From assembly GCA_027605045.1 (NCBI GenBank), contig JAQFWX010000001.1, positions 372,001-436,000 of the forward strand: 64,000 bases of DNA. Direction: 5' to 3'. Source of the DNA: Phallus indusiatus. Its lineage: Eukaryota > Basidiomycota > Agaricomycetes > Phallales > Phallaceae. The translations under genes were made by a program, and so were the position numbers. A model generated the notes under the pieces. It was not told the DNA's origin, made no database searches, and saw only the letters and a list, made by a program, of their open reading frames with translations. Shown here one piece after another: positions 33,248-46,480 of this stretch; position 1 is the first letter of the stretch; every line of letters starts with the position of its first letter.

Positions 33248-34401
33248 TTAAGAGACTACGAACCATTTTTCTGCCATAGAATTGGGAAGTGACCAGGAAG
33301 TTTGAATCTTGGGTATGTCTCCTTCAGCTGGAAAATCCGCCGACTCTATGTAATTAGAATGCAGGGCAAAGCTGATCGCCTCGCTATTGGAAACATTCTG
33401 TTTTTTCTCGGAAGAGATTCTAAAGAAAGCGTAGAGATACCCTTCGAAATCAAACTGATAAGGCTTCAATGTACATAGTACAATGTCCCAGCCTGGTGGA
33501 CTGACTCGGCCGCTTTGACTTCGGAAGTATAATCCCCAGATTTGACCTGAAAGAGATGAGATGACAGGACATTAATAGCTGGACGAAGTAGAATTACCTT
33601 TAGCAACAAATTCTACACTTGCGGTGCGACTCGAATTTAGACTCGCTATTACAGGGAAGTACCAATTCAACTCGAAACCGTGCGTAGTGTGGGATGCCGT
33701 AAGAGTGTCAGCAAGAACAGCATCAATCATGAATTTTACATAATTTTCCCTGGTAGCAAAATCAAGACCTCCTTCATTCAGACGAGCTTGAAATTCTCTT
33801 AGGCCTGCTTCTCGGCGGATTATGCTGAAATAGTTGTTGAAACCCGTCTCGGCGCACGCCAGATACAATTCATCTCGGATCGTCGGTGTGAAAGGAAGTT
33901 CGTTGAGAAATACGTCGAGTAAAAGGTGTCGTTTGGTGAACCTAGATCCGTCTTTCGGTTGCGGCGAATGAAGTATTAGCCAGGCTGGCAGTAATATCCC
34001 ATCGATGCGGAACTCGTGCAATTCGGCCTTGAATTCATCGGTGGCAGTAGGTCCTTCTGTTCTTTTATAGGCTTCAATGGATTTACGAACGGCTTCTACG
34101 ATGTTTGGCGTTAACGCGTCCGCTTCGGAAGCAATGAAAACAGCTTCCATCTTAAGCCAAAGATAAAGATTGACGCGCGAACTAGACTTGGCCATCGAAT
34201 ACTCACTAAAAAACCAATTCGGGTTCTAAATTCTCCTCGAGATTTGGCATTGCTAAGCAGCTCCGCTAGATGATGAAAAAGCTGTGCGTCGGCCGCGCAA
34301 TGACAGTCTGAGACGATCGGAGGCTTCACCCCTTTGGTATTTTTTTGACCTGTTTGTGGTTTCCAAGGAATGATGCCTAGAAAGCAAAGGGGATTAAACA
34401 T
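33248..34401 (-). CDS. Unrecognised conserved protein, about 350 residues
   Basis: Three exons fit: 34401 to about 34206 (MFNPLCFLGIIPWKPQTG...), then from an acceptor before MEAVFIASEADALTP to about 33597, then about 33546 to 33248. The first intron is 56 nt (GTGAGT...CTTAAG) and the phases match. The middle exon is helix-rich (NIVEAVRKSIEAYKR, GILLPAWLILHSPQP, LYLACAETGFNNYF). The last exon ends PNSMAEKWFVVS. No known domain was recognised. Confidence 0.6.
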
Positions 34402-37400
34402 GACGCTATGGATTTAGTGCTGAGGTGGAGTGTCGAACCAAGGTTTTATACGCAACCCTGGGTAATCTTTCAAGTTGAAAGGCCGGGGTGGATTAATGGT
34501 TCAACAGCAAGATCATTGAAATGGAAATGAGAACGTATTCATTATCTCCGCTTCTTTAATCTGCAGCTATCCGAATCAAACACCGAATCCGACATTGAAA
34601 AAATCTCAATGCGATGCTTCAGATCTTCAGAGTCCAACTACAGTTAAGCCTGAACAAGCTGTTGCCTGTAGGTTGTGCATGTCGGGACTTGAATCTCAAG
34701 GCCGCTGTGCCGAATGAAACTCCGCCGGTCACTGTGACTACCAGTCTTGACTCCTGGCATTACCAAGGTTGAAGGCATTACGCCGGCAACTATCGGAAAA
34801 AAATCCATTCTTAAGCTTGATGAAGAATAGGCTCTGTAAAGCTGGTTCTTTGAGGCAACTTGTACACTGACTGGTCCAAGGCTTAGCTTGGGATAACTGA
34901 GACATATTGGGGTGAAGACGTTTATCAATAATGAACTGGACAATGGATTGGTTCGTCGATGAGAGATACATCTTTATATTTGGTTAAGCGGGCTTGATTT
35001 GTGAGTACTTTCGAGCTCCTGTGATTTTAATTCTTAAGTACATGAATAGGTGCTGAAGATGAGCCTGGCAGCATGGAATCATCGATTGGCATAGCGGAGT
35101 TCATCATTCGCAGACATGCCAAGCGTTCTAATTTCACGAATGAAGAACAAAAGAAAATTTTCCGTCTCAATCGAACCTTGGACCTTCAAGATACTGTTGC
35201 GGCTTCATTTTTTTTGGTTAAAGACGCCGGCGGTCGGGTTTGAGGTACCTGACTTGTCAAAGATTTTTCCAGTATCGTAAGGAACAGTGCTGTTATAAAT
35301 GTGATTCGAAGCCCACACTTTACGCCCCGCATGGATACACGTTCTTCCTTATTACGGGATATCTATGGCTTGTCAACTTGTCTTCGGTTAATAACAACTG
35401 ATCATCATATGCATTCAGATATAGACATATATATGTTACGGAAGATAACATAGACGGTCAAGTCAAAAGGAAACTCTATATATGGGATAAACTAGGGTAT
35501 AGTTCTTCCCAAATTTGGCAGTTATAATTTCGGCTGGGTCGTACATCAAAGCGAGGTAAACAGCTCACGCGAAGTGCTGAAGCTTGTTCCGTGTAGCAGT
35601 GGCTTCGTCCGGCTACTGTCGGATAAAACACTCAGATGAGATATCCAGTCTCGTTATAACAATGGATAGAACTTAATGTGATGGAAAAACGTCAAGCTGG
35701 AAACAATCTACATATCGCGACAGTTCTATTGGTGCCCTCCTCTGTTCGCTTGTTGTATCGGCTACGACAGCTAAAATCTTTTGATATAGCAGTGTGCCAA
35801 GCTTATTCATTTTGAACCCAGATATAGACATCGTGCGAAAACTGTCTTGTTGATTTTGTTGTGGTGGCAGTTATTGGCTTGGATTGCTAACTACGGCAGG
35901 TGATAAGGTTCCAGACTGGTCGGCTGCGATTGGTGGCAGGCATCAAGCTCCGCGAGTTCTATCATCAAATCCATTCTGGCTTTTTACTTCTTTGGTTGAA
36001 TGATAATTGACCCCGTCGCTACATTTCTGGTAATTTTTCTTGAGAAAAGAGCCAAAAGCTATCTAGAGCTTGATGGTCACTAGTCAAGAACCGTAGGTCT
36101 GCTCGTACCACATATCAGTAGCTTGACAGAATTTCGACACCAGGCACGTTTCAAGGGCACTGGGCTGAACCAGTTTTTACATATCATTTCAAATCAGCTT
36201 GTTTCGAAGAACTGATGCCGTATATCGCATGATTCGTTTTTCAAATTCATGAGCACGTATAAACACCCCCATAGCACACCAGCATGGACCTCAAGAATCT
36301 CTGTGAAGTATAATACTATTCCCTTAATAGGCTAATATTGTTATACATATATAGTGCATGCGCAGCTTATGCCATCTTTGATGCTCCTTTGAAACTACTA
36401 AAGCTAAAACAGGATTTTTTCAGGCTCTTTACACGCGATATCAACGTCAACCTTCCCAGCTCAATTGAACTCGGGAAGAAACGCACATTTGGTGCAGTGT
36501 TATTGACCCTTACGTTTGACCCTGAGAAGATAGAACGGTATCGAGATGATAGTACTAATTGATTCTAAATGAAGCAGGCACCTTTGAACTCAGACTCCCT
36601 GTCCTTTCTTGGCAATCGTTTTTCTACATTAACAGCCAAAGGGTCTTGTTTTCATGTGCTTACAGCCTGGGTGCGTGATAAGCAACTTCAACCTCCAGCT
36701 GCCAAACTCTATTCCAATTCTCCTCCATGAATTTTCTCCAAAAATGGATTCATTACGTCAATGAGTTGTGAAGAATTTTTAGCTACCATGCAACTACCAT
36801 GTGTATGGAGAGTGAGATGAAACCATAGCCCGTGATGACCAAGCTATACCAGGTCGAGCTTCGGGAGTGCAACGTGTATAGAGACTATTATAACTTCTAA
36901 CCGTTCGTGTAAGTAGGAAGGGATACTCGTTCGCTGCGCAACATCAGATTGAAAGTAGGGTTGCTTCTTCGACAGATTCTTTGGGCTGTGATATAGCATT
37001 TATTGATAGGGTTATGAAGCCTCGGGCCGATTTGCCTTTTTCATTATTTGCAGCTTGGTACACCCCGGTCAACGCTGTCTCAACGAGCTGCCTGTTAAGG
37101 CATTACACTTGCGACATTTAGAACCACTATTTTGTATTTCGAAGTGCGTGAACTTGCCACAAATATGAGATGATAAAAACATTTAGAAATATCATATCTG
37201 GATACATCATTTTTAGATTGATTTCCTGGCTTCTATTCTGAGAATTTCCGCGAATTGGACGTCCCACGGAAGCCACGTTTTTAAAATTAAAATATTGACC
37301 CGCTATAGCTATGGGGTTCAATGAAAGGTATATTTAGTAGCGTATACGATTCAATATATTTGTTTATGAAGGGTGTAATAAAAGATAGGAAGCTATGTTT

Positions 37401-38861
37401 AAGAAGTCATCTGTGAGATATTCAAGTTATCGAGAAATTCGTAGATTTTAGGGAAATTACTACCTATATCAATCAGAGTTGACAGTAAAATTATTTTCAT
37501 TCTGTTTAAAAAGAACCGGAGATATATAAAATGAGAGATGTGACCGCATTTCCTGTCAGAAAAACAATACTAGTAGAAAATAACCGAAGTTTCTCCCTGT
37601 GATCATACTCCTCAAACCGGCGCTGCCACTATATACAACTGTTCTGACCGGTCACGCCCGCTGACATGCATTATCAGGGTGTGTGAAGAGTTGTATCGTG
37701 TCTTTACTATGATACTGGTTTATTGAAGTTTTTCCTGAACGAGCATATCAACTCTCGACACACCGCTCGTCCTTTTTCTATATGGCTCTTAAGCAGACGG
37801 CGACCTCCGCCTGATCGCAAACAGAAATTGTTATTCATTACGCGCACATGTGAAAAATCAAGTGATGGCGGCTTTCGCACCGTTATTCTGGTAAATAATC
37901 AAATTGAAAGTTTTATCATTCAGATCTTATGTGATCGATATGTCTCGACTCCTCATATCGCTTAGATGTCAACCATTGACAGCGCTCTAGACACTTTTAG
38001 ACAGTGGATGCTTTATGCTGGCTGGACGTGCTTTTGCTCAGGAACAAAACAGTTGATGCTTATCTTCGAGATAAGCTCTCATCTATCAGCGTTGGATTAA
38101 CTTATAGCATTGGTTCGTATATGTAAACCCAAAATCAATCTGGAGAAGAGTGACCCAGAAAAGAAAAAATTTCTAGGACACGTGCTTGTACAATTTGAAC
38201 GAAATGAGGGTATCAATTGCTGATGTCCAAACAGCTTTTGAATTAACGGGCCAGGAAGTAAGATGAGATGTATTCGTGAGAATTCTGAATCCAAATACTT
38301 AATCTCCAGAGTATTTATGGAACGGGATATGGCGACGCAGTTTTTGCCCACTCTCTCGCTTGTGCGCATGTGGTGACCAAATGCTATGCGATGATTTCGC
38401 GGCGGCTATCCAGGAGCTTTACGCCGGGAATTGTAAATATTAGTTTGGCACCTTTTCTTATAGCTAATATGGTGCTACAATGAGGAAATAATTTCAACCA
38501 GTCGCAAGTTAGGTGTATAATACCTTGATAATACCTTACCAAACACTACCTAAAGATGATTTCGACGTGACAGGCGTGACAAAAATCGGAGTAATTGGTT
38601 GAGCCATTTTCGTCCCTAGTCTCCGTCCCACAATTAAGTCCATGCTTTATTTGGGTCCAGTTTTTATTTAATTATTTTACATTAGAATTTGGCGGTTTAT
38701 TTGGCTTGGACCGCCCCTAGTCTTTGAAGGGGTGCTGATGGGTTTAAAAGCTGCACGGCGTCATATTCTTCTACCCCCCACCAGGCTTGTGAGCTCCACA
38801 GCGATTTGTTTTTGATCTGGTGACTATTCCTCGACACATAGCTTCATCATCGGCCACAGTC
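34402..38861. other. Gene-poor stretch of 4.4 kb
   Basis: No gene could be supported on either strand. The longest frames (36338-36562 plus, 37723-37965 plus, 34644-34971 minus) lack recognisable motifs and splice partners. The last 200 bp (pyrimidine-rich, with a C-rich run near 38773) is probably the promoter of the antiporter gene. Old repeats could be present but none was recognised. Confidence 0.45.
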
Positions 38862-41800
38862 ATGCCCTCTTTCTCTGACACCACCATCCATGTCGCACGA
38901 GAGAGCGTTGGATGGCTTTCCAAAAGAACGACAGCACAGGAAGGCGGTTTGCTCGACGGACAAGATCCTGCCACGTTCAATCCTTCCGACCCTCTTCGTA
39001 TTTGGATTATACAAGTCGGTAAGACCTGTTGTGATGTTCAGCTATCCGTTTTTTCTTTGTACAGCTCTAACGAAACGTTTTCTTAAGGAGTGATCATGAT
39101 GATGTCTCAGCTCCTGTCTCTTCTTCTTCGAAAATTGCACCAACCACGAGTTATTGCTGAAGTACTAGGTGGCATCCTCTTGGGACCCACTGCTTTAGGA
39201 AGAATCCCAGGTTTTACAGAACACATCTTTCCGACCCAATCAATGCCCTACTTGTCGCTCGCTGCTAACATTGGTCTCGTTTTGTTCTTATTCCTCGTGG
39301 GACTCGAGATCGATGCCCAAGTTATCAAACGTAATGTTAGACAATCCCTTACTATTGCTTTGGGCGGCATGATACTTCCATTCGCCTTGGGTTCGGCCTA
39401 CTCTAGAGCCTTATATAAGGAATTCGTCAACCCCGATATCAAGTTCACCGATTTCCTCCTTTTCGTTGGGGTCGCGTTTTCAATCACAGCTTTTCCAGTC
39501 CTGTGTCGGATATTAACTGGTATGATTAATTAGACCCTTTCTGTTTTGAAATCTAAACCCTGGTTTTATCTTATACAGAGCTGAAATTGTTTGACACAAC
39601 AGTTGGTGTCGTCGTACTTAGTGCTGGTGTTGGAAACGATATCGTAGGCTGGATATTGCTAGCTCTAAGTATTGCATTAGTCAACGCATCCTCGGGCTTG
39701 ACCGCTCTCTGGATCTTGCTGGCTTGCGTAGGATGGGCTGCATTCCTTCTTGTTGTAGTGCGAAGACCCGTATTGTGGCTTGCCCATCGCACTGGCTCGA
39801 TTGAGAATGGCCCAACAACGTTCTTCATGACTGTAAGATAGATGCTCTTACACTCCGTTATCGGACTGACGCGCTTTTTACAGGTGGTAATGCTGCTGGT
39901 GTTCGCTTCGGCCTTCTTCACGGACGTGATAGGTGCGTTCTAAATTTAATTCATCCCATATATAGTTGCATATTAATATCTACTTCGCGTCTTGCTTCCA
40001 GGCGTACAAGCTATATTCGGTATGTGACGTCTCTTTGAGGTGTTTAGCATGTTTAGTTGTGATTGATCTGTAGGTGGGTTCTTGGCTGGTCTTATAATTC
40101 CGAGGGAAGGAGGTCTCGCCATTGCTCTAACCGAGAAGCTGGAGGATATGGTTTCAATTATTTTCTTGCCTCTTGTGCGTGCACTTTCCTCCGACAATGA
40201 TTTCTATCTAAAAATTCATGCAGTATTTCACGCTTTCCGGACTATCGACCAATCTTGGATTACTCAATAATGGTATAACATGGGCTTACACTATCGGAAT
40301 TATTGCATTAGGTGAAATATTTTTTTCGGTATGCTTCATAATATTTCAGATTTATTCACCATGATATAGCTTATATTGGAAAATTTGGCGGATGTACTAT
40401 AGCCGCCCGAAGCTTAGGGTACAAGTGGAGGGAAGCCTCAACAATTGGCACACTTATGAGTTGCAAGGGGTAATTATATAGGCATACTTAACTTATTTGA
40501 GAGCTTATATTATTCTTTAGGCTTGTGGAACTTATCGTACTCAATGTTGGCTTATCAGCCGGTATATTGGATACTGTAAGTTTTTAATTGTATACCTTTT
40601 CATTTCAATAATCAATTGGAATTTTTGTACACTAGCGTGTCTTTTCAATGTTCGTTCTAGAAGCCTTGGTTCTTACATTTATGACAACTCCGGTTGTTGT
40701 GAAGCTTTATCCTCCCAGATATAGAAAGCGTGCAGTTGCTTTCGGTTCCAACTTTGACGGCGTCGAAGGTGGTTCTGCGGAAGAACAACCATCACGACCT
40801 TCGAAGTCAAGAACGTCTTTTTCAAATGAACTTCATGGGAAGACACGCTTCACAGTCGTACTAGACAAGATGGAACATCTTTCCGGAGTCATGACTGTTA
40901 CGCAACTTTTCCGACCGGTTCTCCGTGACCCGGAAGATCTTCAGGACACAAATACTTCGACCGCTCCACCTTCCAGTTTGAGTTATCGATCTCCCGTTAT
41001 ACCCACCATCGATGCCCTCAGGCTCATTGAATTATCGGATCGGACTAGTGCTGTGATGAAATCAAGTGTGGCGGACTCTCTCGTACACACCGACCCTCTA
41101 TTAAACGTTTTCCGCGCCTTTGGCGAATTGAATAATTTCCCCGTTTCAAGCTCACTATCCATCGTTCCTTGGAATGAATTGGGTGAAAGTGTTGCAGAAC
41201 ATGCGCGTGATGTTTCGTCACAACTTGTGCTTATCCCGTGGTTACCTCCCTCTGTGCCCGTGATTCACCACCACTCCGATCACCAACAGCATTCCGGTAA
41301 TGCTACGCTTACTAACACCAGCACAACAAATACGTCTTCATCTCCCCCAGCTTCGACCTCAAATTCCCAGAACCCCTTCGATACAATTTTTAATTTCGGT
41401 ATAACGGAACAATCTTCTTCGGCTCTACATGCGCAATTCGTGCGGTCTGTTTTCTCCCGGTCAAAGGTTGACGTGGCTCTATATGTCGATCGTGGGAGCG
41501 CTGGTCCGGGTCATCATCGCAGACAACGTATTCTCATGCCGTTTTTTGGTGGACCTGACGACCGACTGGCGTTGACGTTGGTTGTACAGCTATGCTCAAA
41601 TCCCTGGATAACTGCTAAGGTTGTGCGGGTTAAGAAGTTATCCAGTGATATTCCGAGCGAGACTGCATCTTCCATCTCAATTCCAGAACCAGCTTACCAC
41701 GAGAAAGAAAAAAGCGGAGAGCTTGGATTATTTGCGGAGCATTCGCTCACTGTAAGCTCTTCTCATTCTAGACATTATGAGCATATGATGAAAGAATTAC

Positions 41801-42274
41801 TTTTGTTTCTAATAGCTTCCTGGCGTGGCTGACACCGTTTACGCTAACACAACGACACAGACACGCCTCAAATCAGAAACAGCAGACAACGTTGCTTGGC
41901 AAACCTACGCGACAACTCGAAACGATTCCTCCCCTGATCAATCACCAGAAACCCGTGACGCCCTTTCACGTATTCAATTCACAGAACTCGAAACGCCTGC
42001 ACCTTTGCATGAATTACTGCGGTTATCCGAGATTGAGATTTCAAATGCGGCAGAAGCATCCAATTCCCGTTCATTTGTAATCGTGGGTCGCGGAAGAAAG
42101 TTGGCGGCTGGATCTCATACCAAAGAGTTGAATAAGATTTTGGAAGGAAAGGGTGTTATTGGAAACGAAGTCAAGAAGACTATGGGGGATGTCGCAACTG
42201 CTGTCATCGCTTCCGGTATCCCGGCTAATTTGCTCGTCGTCCAGTCTGCGACGGGTAGTGTTGATGATGAATAA
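38862..42274 (+). CDS. KHA1: K(+)/H(+) antiporter of the CPA2 family (KHA1-like)
   Basis: The gene has about ten exons (first 38862-39018, second 39087-39519, third from 39579). The protein shows the Na/H-exchanger fold of CPA2 proteins: LHQPRVIAEVLGGILLGPTALG, LVLFLFLVGLEIDAQ, FLLFVGVAFSITAFPVLCRIL, VGVVVLSAGVGNDIVGWILLAL, AIFGGFLAGLIIPR, FLPLYFTLSGLSTNLGLL and MSCKGLVELIVLNVGLSAGILD. A long cytosolic C-terminal part follows, with a regulatory domain rich in Ser/Thr. In yeast Kha1 acts in the Golgi in K+ and pH balance; the same place is inferred here. Start chosen at the first ATG in frame with the family core; the final intron (41750-41811) restores the frame into the last exon. Confidence 0.88.
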
Positions 42275-42848
42275 ACATTCTACATTCGTATCTCTTTTTT
42301 TTCCGTTCTCATAATGTACTTTTGGTTACGCTGCTGATGATTTGTTTTTACGTCTCTTTGTTCATATCTGTAGGTTTTCTGAGAAGCCTTTGCATAGTCT
42401 TAATGTATTTTAAACCAATAATTTTCATTAAATCGCATTCCATATTGTCACAATGAACTATTTAGATGTTAGACATGCAGGTTAAGCGACGAAACTGACA
42501 CAAAACGGAGGATTTACGGTTGATGATCGGGGCAGTTATTTCTTCATAATACAAACATGATGCACTGAGGAGTCATAAATAAGCCCTACGAGCTCATGTC
42601 CGAGACAGGAATTCGCTTAGGGTAGTAGCATGAACGATCGATGTCCCCATAAATCGTTTTGAACAAGGCCAGCATATCATAGGGTATTTACCGAGGAAAT
42701 GAAGGACTAAATTTAACTTTTTACGCGTGCAGCAAGTACTGTAGATATATACCTTGCAGATAAAAATGTAAATAGCACCGGTACCGGAGATTGATATAAA
42801 TAAATATATAAAATTCATGAAGCATGTTCCTTTGAAACATACAGACAA
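42275..42848. other. Convergent intergenic region
   Basis: This separates the 3' ends of the antiporter (plus) and the glycosidase (minus). It holds only A+T-rich sequence; no gene was seen. Confidence 0.5.
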
Positions 42849-44323
42849 TTAAGGTTGTGATTTACTCCACGCGTTATGCGCCTCGATCATCATGATGCCG
42901 AACGCCTGTGCTTCCGTTGACAATATTCCGATTTGTGACCATGACAAAGGATCAACGACAGGTGATAACACTCCTAAATTATCAACGCCATTAAGCACCG
43001 CAGTGAGAATTTTAGAAGCAACGTCTGTGTAGTTTTTGCCGAATACAGTCGGATTGGCCACGGCGGAGCGGAATGCGACACTTGCTAATGCCGAAGAAGC
43101 TGACGCGTCTGAGAAGTTTGGGCCACCTTGGATATAGTCAGGTATGAGATTATCCGAATTCTAAAATGGCAGCGTCAGCTGGTACAAAAGAGAGATTCGC
43201 TTTTAGATAGTTCCGTCTTACCAGAGCTGCAAACGTTCCATCTAGAATCTCTTTTATCCATAATGTGAGATTCTCAATTTGAGGTTTGAATTGAGAGGCG
43301 TGTGATGATTTTAAAAGTATTTGCTGAACATGAAGCATTCCAAGTGCAGCCCAACCGTTGCCTATGAAAATGAGTCAGAACGAACATTGAACAGTAACCC
43401 AAGTGAATGCCAAGAGGACCTGTAGCCCATAGCCCTTCATCCACATATGTTCCATTGTTGTTTCTAATATGGGCCCACAGAGGACCAGTAGGACCGGGAT
43501 GAATTAGCGCGTTGCGATATAGATCACATTGAATATAGCCCTCATTTAGTAGCGAAACATTCGATGTGACAGCGCCATAGGCGGAGATGAATGGAAAGCC
43601 CATGTAGACCCCATCAGCCCTGTAGCATGATGTTGATCAGAACAACACTACTTGATGATTGCACCATCATACCAGTATTGTTCACTATCTATACGGTGGG
43701 AGATCGCGCCCGTAGATGTGCGCGGAGCTTCGTTCAAAACCTATGTATTGGAGATTAGAACTTAGGCCTATTAATATCACAACGATAGAAAGCGGGATTA
43801 CGAAGTTAAGCTGTGCCTCTGCGGCATTCTGCCAATAAGCTTTTCGAAAGGAATCGGTATATGTGCCTGAAGCGGAGAACTTTAAGGTGAGGCCGTTGAG
43901 GCCGATCAGGTGAGTATTGCGCACCCATGAGGACAGAGTAACCAGCAGAAGCGCCATCGAGAGCAGCACCGTCCAACGCATCATTGATCTCTTGACTAAG
44001 TCGTCCGTCTGGTGCTTGCCTCACAGCTGCACTCAGCGCGAGCCTAAGAGTATTAGTAGGAAAACCCTGGTTCTTAAAAGGCGAAGGAGCGAAGACGGAA
44101 TATTGAGGGTTATCCTTCTCTATAATTGCATTGGCGGCTGTTCCTTGTTCCCAACTGAGTGTAAAGACGTAGGTGATGAAAAATTCTTCAGTAAGAAAAG
44201 GATCACTCACCTTGTCCGAATGGAAGAGAGCATAGCACTTGTTATGTCATCTTCGACACTGTTTTGAGCAAACGTGCCGAGGAAATATAGGGCAAATATC
44301 GAGAGGAACTTGGTGCTGAACAT
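42849..44323 (-). CDS. Secreted six-hairpin glycosidase, GH88/GH105-like
   Basis: The first exon (44323 leftward) encodes MFSTKFLSIFALYFLGTFAQ, a signal peptide. Later exons give SWEQGTAANAIIE, ALDGAALDGASAGYSVLMGAQ, MGFPFISAYGAVTSN, SLLNEGYIQCDLYRNALI, GLWATG, then VSSA-like DASASSALASVAFRSAV, and finally SPVVDPLSWSQIGILSTEAQAFGIMM with HNAWSKSQP at the end. This order (an SWEQG start, helical hairpins, a DP...LSTEAQAF end) matches fungal unsaturated-rhamnogalacturonyl/glucuronyl hydrolase-like proteins, which act outside the cell on plant polysaccharide fragments. The exact substrate cannot be read from sequence. About eight short introns; the boundaries of the middle ones are approximate. 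Confidence 0.72.
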
Positions 44324-44412
44324 GGTGAGGAATAGTCTTCCGAAATCAGGCTTTAAATATGCAGACATTATACATGCGAAGTAAGGCACCACTAGGAAGT
44401 CCAGCCTCACAC

Positions 44413-44664
44413 TCAGTAGGCTGAACCTGAATTATCAGGTTCGGGTTCTATGTCAGTAGCCTTAAGAACAGTCATACATACATCAGCAGACCCTATCGGA
44501 AAAACCTTGACGAACCTCGACGTATCAATCGCGCGGATCGCGTAATCTAATTCAACGGTGACGAAGCGCATGCTCAAGACTGGAACAATCGTGACGAAGG
44601 AATCGGAAACATCAACAGCGCTAGCATACTCGATCACTAGAAATGGACTTAGGTATGACAGCAA
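44413..44664 (-). CDS. Unrecognised short ORF, 83 codons
   Basis: An open frame upstream of the glycosidase and on the same strand (MLSYLSPFLVIEYASAV..., ending EPEPDNSGSAY). No motif, relative or splice partner was recognised. It could be a chance frame. Confidence 0.2.
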   Translation of the reverse strand: MLSYLSPFLVIEYASAVDVSDSFVTIVPVLSMRFVTVELDYAIRAIDTSRFVKVFPIGSADVCMTVLKATDIEPEPDNSGSAY

Positions 44665-46480
44665 TATGAAATTTGAACGATTCTTACATGATAGAGCTCC
44701 ACATGAATAAGTCAGCGAAGCGAACTCAAGTGATCACTAGAGAAGCTTTTTTGCGTGATCACAAGGCACGCCGGTGTGTTCGGTCACCAAGCAGATAAAA
44801 GCTAGTATTGTCCTCGAAGTGCAGGGGTTGAATGTCATTAAACTACATCGTAATTAGTTAAAAGAGATTGATCGCTCAAGTATATATACATATGAATACC
44901 TGTCGTTGTTAAATCTCTCATGATTCATCTTCCTTGGACCAAAAATCATTACATAGAGAAATTGACTTCAATGATATCGATTCTTCTGGCGAAGGTAGTT
45001 TGGCGGAGTTGGATTCAGAGATTGTTATAGTATGTCAGCGTGGCAGAGATGGGAGAGAAGAATTATTGCATGAGAGGACGGCAGATGCCGAACAAAATGT
45101 GTTTACGTAAACTGTATTACGTTAGATATACGTGGCAACTCTACAGCATTTTCATGTATGTCTTGTGGGTGTCTTTTTTCAACCTTTATCATTTTTTACA
45201 CTTAGAATGTTTGCTTGGACGTTGAAATGGCAAATTGAGCAGAGCGGAAACCTTTATCTTATGCTTGCAGTATATGTTGGAAACCGTCGTCTATTTTGCG
45301 TAAGTCCTGACACAAACTGGGGAGTACACAATACACAGCACATCTTTTGATGAAGAGTCTTTCGTTCTAACAATGGATCCGGTTTAGCTTGATCCTGCAG
45401 CCTGTTGACGTTGCTGATTTCGCTTTCTAACGCACACACAGCCCGTGTTTCAAGACGTTCGGGCATTCCACCGCCCTCCACCGCTTTTCTTTGAGCGTAG
45501 GTCCGTGTTCCCACATCGCGTTTAGTAAGATTGTCGAGGACGGGATATTGTGACTTCTCGTTGAAACATTGCACGTTCCCAACATTCACATATTCATACA
45601 ATATGTCTCGTTATCCTCTGTTAATATCACTTACACTGGAATAAACAGTTTCAATTATTGTTTTTACTCAAAACGGTGTGCGCGATTGTTACATGCAAGT
45701 TCAGGTATGATCCAGAGCACGCTGGGCTAATTAGCATGAAGATCAACAAAAGAATCGAGCTAAAAGTCGTGGAAGTCATCCTGAATCAGAAATAATGAGG
45801 CGATGCTTGTGTCACAGTTGGCAAAACTTCTCATATCTCAGTGGAGAATTCGTTTGAAATCTTTTCACAGATCTGTCGCTTTCCATGGTTCCATGTTACC
45901 GTAACTTCTGCCTGAGCCAAAGTGCTGTAGTAACTATACAATCTAGGCAAGGTTTCCATCTCCCTGTGTTCTCAATCCTTGGACGTATCCCCACGGCTTG
46001 TGAATGGCTTCGGATCCAGACGCACACACAATTGAAAAGTAGGGTTCATTGGCTAATGAAAACTCTTCACAGAATTCTTGCCACACAATGTTGACAATTG
46101 ATTATGCTTCTTTATGCTTCTGTGGCGACATTTTTGACAGATGAGGCTGTGACTCAAGCCCGGGACTGATACCCGCCCGTGCTGGCTCAATGGCCGAACG
46201 TCTCCGTAATACGCCTCTACGCACCATTGTGCGCCTCAGGGGCCTTTCAACGCACTGGTGCCTTGCCATGGGAAAATGTCCCCAATACACAAGGCAAGCG
46301 CCTGTATAGCGATTTTAGTACAGGGAGTTTTAACCTAGTATTTATTTGTCTGACACCTCTTCTTTTCTCGTCCCCATCCCAGGCTGGGAAACGACTATTC
46401 ACGGCACTTTGGTACTACTATAAATCTATCCGCTTATTGACCTTCCTTTCCTCTCTTCCCTCCCTTTATTCCAGCCGCAG
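44665..46480. other. Intergenic stretch
   Basis: No gene is supported. Frames such as 45254-45601 minus and 46179-46484 plus have no recognisable motif. The last 100 bp (cccttcctttcctctcttccctcc) is a pyrimidine-rich promoter of the following gene. Confidence 0.45.

Noticed and set aside
35290..35400. Possible zinc-knuckle (CCYKCDS) protein
   Set aside because: Frame too short and without any further motif or start.
38097..38400. Possible retrotransposon reverse-transcriptase trace (KKKFLGHVLVQ-like)
   Set aside because: The match is short, isolated and interrupted by stops; no RT core motif is present.
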